Assembly: GCF_009733795.1 (NCBI RefSeq)
Contig: NZ_WNXX01000001.1
Location: forward strand, 1 to 64,000
Source of the DNA: Actinotalea caeni
GTDB lineage: Bacteria; Actinomycetota; Actinomycetes; Actinomycetales; Beutenbergiaceae
Direction of reading: 5' to 3'
Length of the DNA: 64,000 nucleotides
Both the position numbers and the translations under genes were made by a program. Positions 56,967 through 64,000 of this stretch are shown here, one piece after another. Below the pieces are notes generated by a model. The model was not told the origin of the DNA. It ran no database searches and was given only the letters and a program-made list of their open reading frames with translations. Each line of letters opens with the position of its first letter. The first letter of the stretch is position 1.

Positions 56967-57893
56967 TCAGCCGAGGGCGCGGGGGTGGCTGGCGGCGTAG
57001 ACCTCGCGAAGGGTGTCGGGCGTGACGAGCGTGTAGATCTGGGTGGTCGTCACCGAGGCGTGGCCGAGCAGCTCCTGCACCACGCGGACGTCGGCGCCGC
57101 CCGCGAGCAGGTGGGTCGCGTAGGAGTGCCGCAGCGTGTGCGGCGAGATGTGGGCGGTCACGCCCGCGCGCTCGGCTGCGGCCTGCAGCACCGCCCACGC
57201 GCTCTGCCGCGACAACGGGTTGCCGCGCTGGTTGAGGAACAGGGTCGGGGTGCCGCGGCCCTGGCCGGCGAGCACCGGCCGGCCGCGCACGAGGTACGCC
57301 TCCAGCGCCTCGACGGCGTACCCACCGATCGGCACGACGCGCTCCTTGCGTCCCTTGCCGAACAGGCGGACCGACGGCGCGCCCCGGTCGAGGTCGACGT
57401 CGTCGACCGCGAGCCCGACCGCCTCGCTGATGCGGGCGCCGGTCCCGTAGAGGACCTCGACGAGGGCACGGTCGCGCAGCCCGAGCACGCCCTCGGCAGC
57501 CGACGCCCCCTCCAGCAGCCGCTCGACGTCCTCGAGCGCGATCGCCTTGGGCAGTCGCTTGACGCCGCCGGGAGGCCGCACCCCGGCTGCCGGGTCGGTC
57601 GGGCACCTGCCCTCGCGCACCTCGAAGCGGTGCCAGCCCCGCACCGCGACCACGGCGCGGTTGGTCGACGACGCCGAGAGCGCCGAGCCGCCGTCGGAGC
57701 CGGTGCGCAGCGCCTCGACGTAGTCGGTGACGTCGCGCTCGACGACCTGGTCGAGCGCGGTGATGCCGCGCGAGGAGAGGAAGCCGACGTAGCGCTCGAG
57801 GTCGCGCCGGTAGGCGGCGAGGGTGTGCTCGGACAGGCCGCGCTCGACACCCAGGTGGGCGAGGTACTCCGACAGCGCGTCCTGCGGGCTCAC
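56967..57893 (-). CDS. xerD: Tyrosine recombinase XerD
   Basis: A 308-residue site-specific recombinase that resolves chromosome dimers at dif. The N-terminal SAM-like domain is [35 protein letters not shown]. The catalytic residues are all visible: Arg in [12 protein letters not shown], Lys in [11 protein letters not shown], His and Arg in [17 protein letters not shown], His in [11 protein letters not shown] and Tyr in IYTLV. The GTG at 57893 follows the ctaB stop by 16 bp. Its position near parA and scpAB is the usual actinobacterial arrangement. Confidence 0.94.
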   Translation of the reverse strand: MSPQDALSEYLAHLGVERGLSEHTLAAYRRDLERYVGFLSSRGITALDQVVERDVTDYVEALRTGSDGGSALSASSTNRAVVAVRGWHRFEVREGRCPTDPAAGVRPPGGVKRLPKAIALEDVERLLEGASAAEGVLGLRDRALVEVLYGTGARISEAVGLAVDDVDLDRGAPSVRLFGKGRKERVVPIGGYAVEALEAYLVRGRPVLAGQGRGTPTLFLNQRGNPLSRQSAWAVLQAAAERAGVTAHISPHTLRHSYATHLLAGGADVRVVQELLGHASVTTTQIYTLVTPDTLREVYAASHPRALG

Positions 57894-57909
57894 CTGCGCG
57901 ATCCCGACC

Positions 57910-58869
57910 TCAGAACGGCAGCAGCGGGTCGATCGCCAGCGCGACGAACACGATCGTCAGGTAGGTGATCGACCCGTGGAAGACCGACATCGCCTCGATC
58001 TTGCGCACCCCGGACGCCGCGCGCCGCTGCAGTCGGATGCTCACCACCATGAACCACGCACCGGCCGCGACGGCGACCGCGGCGTAGAACCAGCCGAGAC
58101 CGCCGACCGGGACCAGGGCGAGCGAGCACGCGACCATCGCCGCCGCGTAGAGCACGATCTGCCGCGCGACCGTGGTGTTGTCGGCGACGACCGGCAGCAT
58201 CGGGACGCCCGCGGCCGCGTAGTCGTCCTTGAACTTCATCGACAGCGGCCAGTAGTGCGGCGGCGTCCAGAAGAAGATCATGCCGAACAGCAGCACCGGC
58301 GTCCAGTCGAGCCCGCCGGTGACGGCGGCCCACCCGATGAGCACCGGCATGCAGCCCGCGGCGCCGCCCCACACGATGTTCTGCGACGTGTGCCGCTTGA
58401 GCAGCATCGTGTACCCGACCGAGTACATGACGTTCGCCGCCAGCGCGAGCCACGCGGCGACCCAGTTGACCAGCAGCCCCAGCCAGAGCACCGAGGCGAC
58501 GGCGAGCACCGACGCGAACACGACGGCCTGCACGGGCGTGACATCACCGGTGACGAGCGGTCGCTTGCGGGTGCGCTTCATGACCGCGTCGATGTCGCGG
58601 TCCCACCACATGTTGTAGGCGTTGGCGCTGCCTGCGGCGAGGGCGCCGCCGACGACGGTCGCGAGGACCAGCCACAGCCCCGGCCAGCCGTCGGCCGCCA
58701 CCATCATCGTCGGGACGGTCGTGATGAGCAGCAGCTCGATGATGCGCGGCTTGGTGAGGGCGACGAAGGCGCCGACCTTGCGGCGCCAGCCGATCGGCGC
58801 GCCGGCCGGACGGTTCCCGGGGGCTCGGACCGGTGCCGTCGGCCCGGTATGCGCCTCGGTCTGTGCCAC
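57910..58869 (-). CDS. ctaB: Protoheme IX farnesyltransferase
   Basis: A 319-residue membrane prenyltransferase that makes heme O for the aa3-type cytochrome oxidase. The family motifs are [48 protein letters not shown] and [16 protein letters not shown], and about nine hydrophobic helices follow the usual pattern. The GTG at 58869 (VAQTEAHTG) was chosen; an in-frame GTG at 58878 is also possible. TAGACT at 58959-58964 on the minus strand is a likely -10 box with an 80-base leader. It is divergent from tkt, the usual actinobacterial order. Confidence 0.94.
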   Translation of the reverse strand: MAQTEAHTGPTAPVRAPGNRPAGAPIGWRRKVGAFVALTKPRIIELLLITTVPTMMVAADGWPGLWLVLATVVGGALAAGSANAYNMWWDRDIDAVMKRTRKRPLVTGDVTPVQAVVFASVLAVASVLWLGLLVNWVAAWLALAANVMYSVGYTMLLKRHTSQNIVWGGAAGCMPVLIGWAAVTGGLDWTPVLLFGMIFFWTPPHYWPLSMKFKDDYAAAGVPMLPVVADNTTVARQIVLYAAAMVACSLALVPVGGLGWFYAAVAVAAGAWFMVVSIRLQRRAASGVRKIEAMSVFHGSITYLTIVFVALAIDPLLPF

Positions 58870-59052
58870 GGCTCCCACTTCGCTCGTCGACCCGGCTGCA
58901 GCGCACCGGGGTCTCGCGCGGACTCGCGGGGGCACCGGGGCGGCCGGAGGATGCTTGCAGTCTAGGCGGTACCCCCGCCGTCGGGCGACGTGCACGCGCG
59001 TGGGCGCGCTCACGCCCGTGAGACGACTGGGCCACGACGGCCGCGGGACGAC

Positions 59053-59058
59053 TAACCT
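59053..59058 (+). promoter_or_regulatory. Putative -10 box of tkt
   Basis: TAACCT ends 7 nt before an in-frame GTG at 59066. It lies about 90 bp from the opposite-facing ctaB box. Confidence 0.5.
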
Positions 59059-59149
59059 CGAGCCAGTGCCGGCCGTCGTGCCGGCGGGCCCGAGGCCGGT
59101 GTGGGCCGGCGCGAGCGAACGAGAGCCCGACAGGGCGGGAAGAGGCACC

Positions 59150-61327
59150 GTGACCGAATTCGGACGTCATGCACAGGCCGCAGTCGCGACGGAGGTCGGC
59201 TGGACCGACCTCGACCTCAAGGCGGTGGACACCGCGCGCGTGCTGGCCGCCGACGCCGTCGAGAAGGTGGGCAACGGCCACCCGGGCACCGCGATCAGCC
59301 TGGCGCCGCTGGCCTACCTGCTCTACCAGAACGAGATGCGGGTCGACCCCTCCGACACCCGCTGGCTGGGCCGCGACCGGTTCGTCCTCTCGGCCGGTCA
59401 CGCGTGCCTGCTGCAGTACGTCCAGCTCTACCTCGGCGGGTTCGGTCTCGAGCTCTCCGACATCCAGGCGCTGCGCACGTGGGGCTCGCTGACCCCCGGC
59501 CACCCGGAGTTCCACCACACCGACGGCGTCGAGGCCACGACGGGTCCGCTGGGCCAGGGCGTCGCGATGGCCGTCGGCATGGCGATGGCGCAGCGGCGCG
59601 TCCGCGGTCTCCTCGACCCCGACGCCGCGCCCGGCACCTCGCCGTTCGACCACCACGTCTACGCGATCGTCGGCGAGGGCTGCCTGCAGGAGGGCGTCTC
59701 GTCGGAGACGGCGTCGCTCGCCGGCACCCAGCAGCTCGGCAACCTCGTGGTCATCTGGGACGACAACCGGATCACGATCGAGGGCCACACGAGCATCGCG
59801 TTCACCGAGGACGTCGTCGCGCGCTACGAGGCCTACGGCTGGCACACCCAGACGGTCGACTGGATCGGCGAGGACGGCTACCAGGAGAACGTCGACGCGC
59901 TGCACGCGGCGCTGCAGGCCGCCCGCGAGGTCACCGACCGGCCGAGCTTCATCCGGCTGCGCACGATCATCGCGTGGCCCTCCCCCACGCTGCAGGACAG
60001 CCACAACGCCCACGGCAACAAGCTGGGCGAGGACGAGGTCCGCGGCCTCAAGGAGGCGCTCGGCTTCGACCCCGACAAGACGTTCGACGTCGACCCGGCC
60101 GTGCTGGCGCGCAGCCGCGAGCTCGTCGAGCGCGGCCGCAAGGCGCACGAGGCGTGGGACGCCGAGCTCGCCGCGTGGGCCGAGCGCGAGCCGGAGCGCG
60201 CCGCGCTGCTGCGCCGGCTGCAGGCCGGCGAGCTGCCCGACGGCTGGGCCGACGCGATCCCGACCTTCGAGGCCGGCAAGGACCTGGCGACGCGTGCGGC
60301 GTCGGGCAACGTGCTGACGGCGCTCGCGCCGGCGCTGCCCGAGCTGTGGGGCGGCTCGGCCGACCTCGCCGGCTCGAACAACACCACGATGAAGGGCGAG
60401 CCGTCCTTCCTGCCGGCCGAGCACTCCAGCGAGGAGTTCTCCGGCAACGTCTACGGCCGCACGCTGCACTTCGGCATCCGCGAGTTCGGCATGGGCTCGA
60501 TCCTCAACGGCATCGCGCTCTCGGGCCTGACCCGGCCCTACGGCGGCACGTTCTTCACGTTCAGCGACTACATGCGGCCCGCGGTCCGGCTCGCCGCCCT
60601 CATGGGCGTCTCGCCGATCTTCGTGTGGACGCACGACTCGATCGGTCTCGGGGAGGACGGTCCCACCCACCAGCCCGTCGAGCACCTCGCGGCCTGCCGG
60701 GCGATCCCGGGGCTCGCGGTGGTGCGGCCCGCCGACGCCAACGAGACCGCCGCCGCCTGGCGCGCGGCGCTCGAGCGCACCGACGGCCCGATCGGGCTGG
60801 TGCTGACCCGGCAGGCGGTGCCGACCTTCCCGCGCGGCACCGACGGGTTCGCACCGGCCGACGGGCTGGCGCGCGGCGCGTACGTGCTGCTGGAGTCCTC
60901 CACGCCGACCCCGGACGTCATCCTCATCGCGACCGGTTCGGAGGTGCAGTACGCGGTCGCGGCACGTGAGCAGCTCGAGGCCGAGGGCATCGGCACCCGC
61001 GTCGTCTCGGCGCCGTGCCTGGAGTGGTTCGACGAGCAGGACGACGACTACCGCGAGTCGGTGCTGCCGGCCGCGGTCTGCGCCCGCGTGAGCGTCGAGG
61101 CCGGGATCGCGATGCCGTGGTTCCGCTACCTCGGCGACGCCGGTCGGGCGATCTCGCTCGAGCACTACGGCGCCTCCGCGGACGCCAAGACGCTGTTCCG
61201 GGAGTTCGGGTTCACGCCCGAGGCGGTCGTCGCCGCCGCGCGCGAGTCGCTCGCCGCCGCAGGCGCCGCCACCCCCGGCCACGGCCCGACCGAGAGCGAC
61301 TCCGGGACCGGGGACCAGCAGGCCTGA
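59150..61327 (+). CDS. tkt: Transketolase
   Basis: A 725-residue thiamine diphosphate enzyme moving two-carbon units between pentose phosphate sugars. Motifs include [42 protein letters not shown], and the cofactor site [19 protein letters not shown] with [33 protein letters not shown] is in the second half. The GTG at 59150 has GAAGAGG 4 bases upstream. An in-frame GTG at 59066, 7 bases after TAACCT, would add 28 residues as a leaderless start. It heads the tkt-tal-zwf operon. Confidence 0.95.
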   Translation: MTEFGRHAQAAVATEVGWTDLDLKAVDTARVLAADAVEKVGNGHPGTAISLAPLAYLLYQNEMRVDPSDTRWLGRDRFVLSAGHACLLQYVQLYLGGFGLELSDIQALRTWGSLTPGHPEFHHTDGVEATTGPLGQGVAMAVGMAMAQRRVRGLLDPDAAPGTSPFDHHVYAIVGEGCLQEGVSSETASLAGTQQLGNLVVIWDDNRITIEGHTSIAFTEDVVARYEAYGWHTQTVDWIGEDGYQENVDALHAALQAAREVTDRPSFIRLRTIIAWPSPTLQDSHNAHGNKLGEDEVRGLKEALGFDPDKTFDVDPAVLARSRELVERGRKAHEAWDAELAAWAEREPERAALLRRLQAGELPDGWADAIPTFEAGKDLATRAASGNVLTALAPALPELWGGSADLAGSNNTTMKGEPSFLPAEHSSEEFSGNVYGRTLHFGIREFGMGSILNGIALSGLTRPYGGTFFTFSDYMRPAVRLAALMGVSPIFVWTHDSIGLGEDGPTHQPVEHLAACRAIPGLAVVRPADANETAAAWRAALERTDGPIGLVLTRQAVPTFPRGTDGFAPADGLARGAYVLLESSTPTPDVILIATGSEVQYAVAAREQLEAEGIGTRVVSAPCLEWFDEQDDDYRESVLPAAVCARVSVEAGIAMPWFRYLGDAGRAISLEHYGASADAKTLFREFGFTPEAVVAAARESLAAAGAATPGHGPTESDSGTGDQQA

Positions 61328-61340
61328 GAGGAGACGACCG

Positions 61341-62477
61341 ATGACCGAGAGCACCACGGCGGGCGACGCGCTCGCCCGGATCAGCGCTGCGGGCGTGTCG
61401 GTCTGGCTGGACGACCTGTCCCGTGACGCGCTGCAGGACGGCACGCTCGCCGACCTCGTCGCGACCAGGCACGTCGTCGGTGTCACGACCAACCCGACGA
61501 TCTTCGCGACCGCGGTCGCCGACGGGCACGCCTACGACGAGCAGCTCCGTGCGCTCGGCGCCGCAGGTACCTCGGTCGAGGACGCCGTCACGACGATCAC
61601 GACCGACGACGTGCGGGCCGCGTGCGACCTGTTCAGCGCCGTCTACGAGGCGACCGGCGGTCGCGACGGCCGGGTGTCGATCGAGGTCGACCCGCGGCTG
61701 GCGCACGACACCGAGGCCACCGTCGCGGCGGCCAGCGCGCTGTGGCGGACCGTCGACCGGCCCAACGTGATGATCAAGATCCCCGCGACGGTCGAGGGGC
61801 TGCCCGCGATCACGGCGGCGATCAGCGCGGGGATCAGCGTCAACGTCACGCTGATCTTCAGCCTCGACAGGTACCGCGCGGTCGCGCAGGCCTACGTCGA
61901 CGGTCTGGAGCAGGCCGAGGCCGCCGGCATCGACCTGTCCTCGATCCGCTCGGTGGCCTCGTTGTTCCTCTCCCGGATCGACACCCAGGTGGACGCCGCG
62001 CTCGACGAGATCGGCACCCCCGAGGCGGCCGATCTGCGCGGCGCGGCGGCGGTCGCCAACGCGCGTCTCGCCTACGAGATCTACGAGGAGATCTTCAGCA
62101 CGCCGCGCTTCGCGGCGCTGACCGGGGCGCACCCGCAGCGCCCGCTGTGGGCGTCGACCGGCACCAAGGACCCGTCGTACCCGGACACGAAGTACGTCGA
62201 CGAGCTGGTCACCTCCGACGTCGTCAGCACGATGCCGCGCGCCACCCTCGAGGCCGTCGCCGACCACGGCGCCGCGACCGGCGAGGACGTGGTGCGGGGC
62301 ACCTACGACGCCGCCCGGGAGACGCTCGACGCGATCGCCCGGCTCGGGGTGCCGTTCGAGTCGATCCTCACCGACCTCGAGAGCGCGGGCGTCGCGTCGT
62401 TCGAGAAGAGCTGGGCGCAGCTCCTCGACACCGTCGCCACCGGGCTCGGCACCGCCGACCAGCAGGTGGAGGGCTGA
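61341..62477 (+). CDS. tal: Transaldolase
   Basis: A 378-residue enzyme of the non-oxidative pentose phosphate pathway. The Schiff-base Lys lies in [18 protein letters not shown] near residue 141. Other family blocks are [47 protein letters not shown] and [20 protein letters not shown]. The ATG at 61341 follows GAGAGGAG by 6-7 bases and the tkt stop by 13 bp. Its stop overlaps the zwf start as TGATG. Confidence 0.95.
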   Translation: MTESTTAGDALARISAAGVSVWLDDLSRDALQDGTLADLVATRHVVGVTTNPTIFATAVADGHAYDEQLRALGAAGTSVEDAVTTITTDDVRAACDLFSAVYEATGGRDGRVSIEVDPRLAHDTEATVAAASALWRTVDRPNVMIKIPATVEGLPAITAAISAGISVNVTLIFSLDRYRAVAQAYVDGLEQAEAAGIDLSSIRSVASLFLSRIDTQVDAALDEIGTPEAADLRGAAAVANARLAYEIYEEIFSTPRFAALTGAHPQRPLWASTGTKDPSYPDTKYVDELVTSDVVSTMPRATLEAVADHGAATGEDVVRGTYDAARETLDAIARLGVPFESILTDLESAGVASFEKSWAQLLDTVATGLGTADQQVEG

Positions 62478-64000
62478 TGCCGGCACGGATCGCCCCCGGG
62501 GTCAACCCGCTGCGGCTGCCGTCGGACCGCCGGCTGCCCCGCATCGCCGGGCCGTGCGGCCTGGTGATCTTCGGCGTCACCGGCGACCTGGCGCGACGCA
62601 AGCTGATGCCCGCGGTGTACGACCTGTCGAACCGCGGCCTGCTGCCGCCCGGCTTCGCGCTGGTCGGGTTCGCTCGCCGCGACTGGGAGGACCAGGACTT
62701 CCGCTCGATCGTCCACAAGGCGATCAAGGAGAACGCGCGGACGCCGTACGACGAGCGGGTCTGGGAGCAGCTGTCCCAGGGCGTGCGCTTCGTCTCGGGC
62801 GAGTTCGGTGACGACAAGGCGTTCAAGCGGCTGGCCCGCACGGTCGAGCGCCTCGACGCCGAGCGCGGCACGGGCGGCAACCACGCCTTCTACCTGTCGG
62901 TGCCGCCGAGCCAGTTCCCGGTCGTGTGCGAGCAGCTCGCCGAGGTCGGGCTCTCGACGCCGAAGGAGGGCAGCTGGCGCCGCGTCGTCATCGAGAAGCC
63001 CTTCGGCGACGACCTCGCCTCCGCGCAGGAGCTCGACCGGGTCGTCTCCGAGGTGTTCCCGCCCGACGCCGTCTTCCGGATCGACCACTACCTCGGCAAG
63101 GAGACGGTCCAGAACCTGCTGGCGCTGCGGTTCGCGAACCAGATGTTCGAGCCGATCTGGAACGCCAACTACGTCGACCACGTGCAGATCACGATGGCCG
63201 AGGACATCGGCATCGGGTCGCGCGCGGGCTACTACGACGGCATCGGCGCGGCGCGCGACGTCATCCAGAACCACCTGCTGCAGCTGCTCGCGCTCACCGC
63301 GATGGAGGAGCCTGCCTCGTTCGAGGCCGACGAGCTGCGGGCCGAGAAGGAGAAGGTGCTGTCCTCGGTGCGGCTGCCGCGCGACCTCGGCCGCCACACC
63401 GCGCGCGGTCAGTACCTGGCCGGCTGGCAGGGCGGGCAGCAGGTCGTGGGATTCCTCGAGGAGGAGGGCATGGACCCCGACTCCCGCACCGAGTCCTACG
63501 CCGCGATCCGCCTCGACATCGACAACCGCCGCTGGGCCGGGGTGCCGTTCTACCTGCGCACCGGCAAGCGGCTCGGGCGCCGCGTCACCGAGATCGCTGT
63601 CGTGTTCAAGCGGGCGCCGCACCTGCCGTTCGACCAGCAGGCGACCCAGGAGCTCGGGCACAACGCGATCGTCATCCGGGTGCAGCCCGACGAGGGCGTC
63701 ACGATCCGGTTCGGGTCGAAGGTGCCGGGCACCCAGATGGAGGTCCGCGACGTCACGATGGACTTCGGCTACGGGCACGCCTTCACCGAGTCCTCGCCCG
63801 AGGCCTACGAGCGCCTCATCCTCGACGTGCTGCTCGGCGACCCGCCGCTGTTCCCGCGCCAGCGCGAGGTCGAGCTGTCCTGGCAGATCCTCGACCCCGT
63901 GCTCGACTACTGGGAGTCGCACGGGCGGCCCGACACCTACCGGCCTGGCACGTGGGGCCCGGCCTCGGCCGACGAGATGCTCGCGCGCGACGGGCGGGTC
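62477..64000 (+). CDS. zwf: Glucose-6-phosphate dehydrogenase, right edge partial
   Basis: 508 codons are visible with no stop before the window ends; family length is about 510, so only a few codons are missing. It oxidises glucose 6-phosphate and makes NADPH at the entry to the oxidative pentose phosphate pathway. The NADP motif is VIFGVTGDLARRKLMPAVYDL. The catalytic site is FRIDHYLGKETVQNLLALRF near residue 195, and FYLRTGKRLGRRVTEI is also present. The ATG overlaps the tal stop, so it is the third gene of the tkt operon. Genes such as opcA and pgl would be expected to follow. Confidence 0.95.
   Translation, partial: MPARIAPGVNPLRLPSDRRLPRIAGPCGLVIFGVTGDLARRKLMPAVYDLSNRGLLPPGFALVGFARRDWEDQDFRSIVHKAIKENARTPYDERVWEQLSQGVRFVSGEFGDDKAFKRLARTVERLDAERGTGGNHAFYLSVPPSQFPVVCEQLAEVGLSTPKEGSWRRVVIEKPFGDDLASAQELDRVVSEVFPPDAVFRIDHYLGKETVQNLLALRFANQMFEPIWNANYVDHVQITMAEDIGIGSRAGYYDGIGAARDVIQNHLLQLLALTAMEEPASFEADELRAEKEKVLSSVRLPRDLGRHTARGQYLAGWQGGQQVVGFLEEEGMDPDSRTESYAAIRLDIDNRRWAGVPFYLRTGKRLGRRVTEIAVVFKRAPHLPFDQQATQELGHNAIVIRVQPDEGVTIRFGSKVPGTQMEVRDVTMDFGYGHAFTESSPEAYERLILDVLLGDPPLFPRQREVELSWQILDPVLDYWESHGRPDTYRPGTWGPASADEMLARDGRV

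Overview
This 64 kb window is chromosomal DNA of a very high-GC actinobacterium. GTG starts are common, stop and start codons overlap as GTGA or ATGA within operons, and several actinobacterial protein families are present (SepH, DUF3000, DUF3093, DUF3159, DUF3710, DUF4193, GuaB1, DUF3090, SCO1664 family). A Micrococcales member such as a Cellulomonas relative fits, but the genus is an inference. No rRNA, tRNA, CRISPR array, prophage or intact insertion sequence was seen.

Layout. 0.1-3.1 kb: fdhD, a drug/sugar efflux MFS gene, and a convergent AraC regulator that overlaps it. 3.2-10.6 kb: the glycogen-to-trehalose genes glgX, treY and treZ, interrupted by a GNAT gene and by a tandem palindromic repeat. 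10.6-18.1 kb: small accessory enzymes (winged-helix protein, DUF167, DUF1697, AhpD-like, HIT, PPOX-type flavin protein, double GNAT), exonuclease III and an ATP-grasp ligase. 18.3-31.4 kb: DUF3000, RNase D-like protein, fadA, fadB, an MFS gene, dxs, guaB1, an S9 peptidase and a TIGR01777 epimerase. 31.4-36.6 kb: HspR-like MerR regulator, amylo-alpha-1,6-glucosidase-type enzyme, divergent GT4 glycosyltransferase and an MFS gene. 36.6-42.1 kb: aconitase and a CtpE-like P-type ATPase. 42.1-50.4 kb: a KimA-like potassium permease divergent from two TrkA/RCK genes, then DUF3159, OB-fold protein, DUF3710, dut, DUF3093, DUF4193 and sepH. 50.4-58.9 kb: DUF2332, SCO1664-family protein, DUF3090, histidine phosphatase, rluB, scpB, scpA, parA, xerD and ctaB. 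59-64 kb: tkt, tal and zwf; zwf runs off the right edge.

How the genes work together. GlgX, TreY and TreZ turn glycogen-like glucans into trehalose. FadA and FadB carry out beta-oxidation, feeding the TCA cycle where aconitase acts. Tkt, Tal and Zwf are pentose phosphate enzymes. ParA, ScpA, ScpB and XerD belong to chromosome segregation and dimer resolution. The 42-49 kb block keeps the gene order known from Mycobacterium tuberculosis Rv2690c-Rv2699c, except that the RNA methyltransferase gene expected next to the permease appears reduced to a stub.

Regulation. At least 15 genes have a TANNNT hexamer ending 6-8 nt before the start codon, the pattern of leaderless actinobacterial transcripts. 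This was used to choose several starts. A CRP-type palindrome lies upstream of the ctpE-like gene and an 18-bp palindrome lies upstream of acn.
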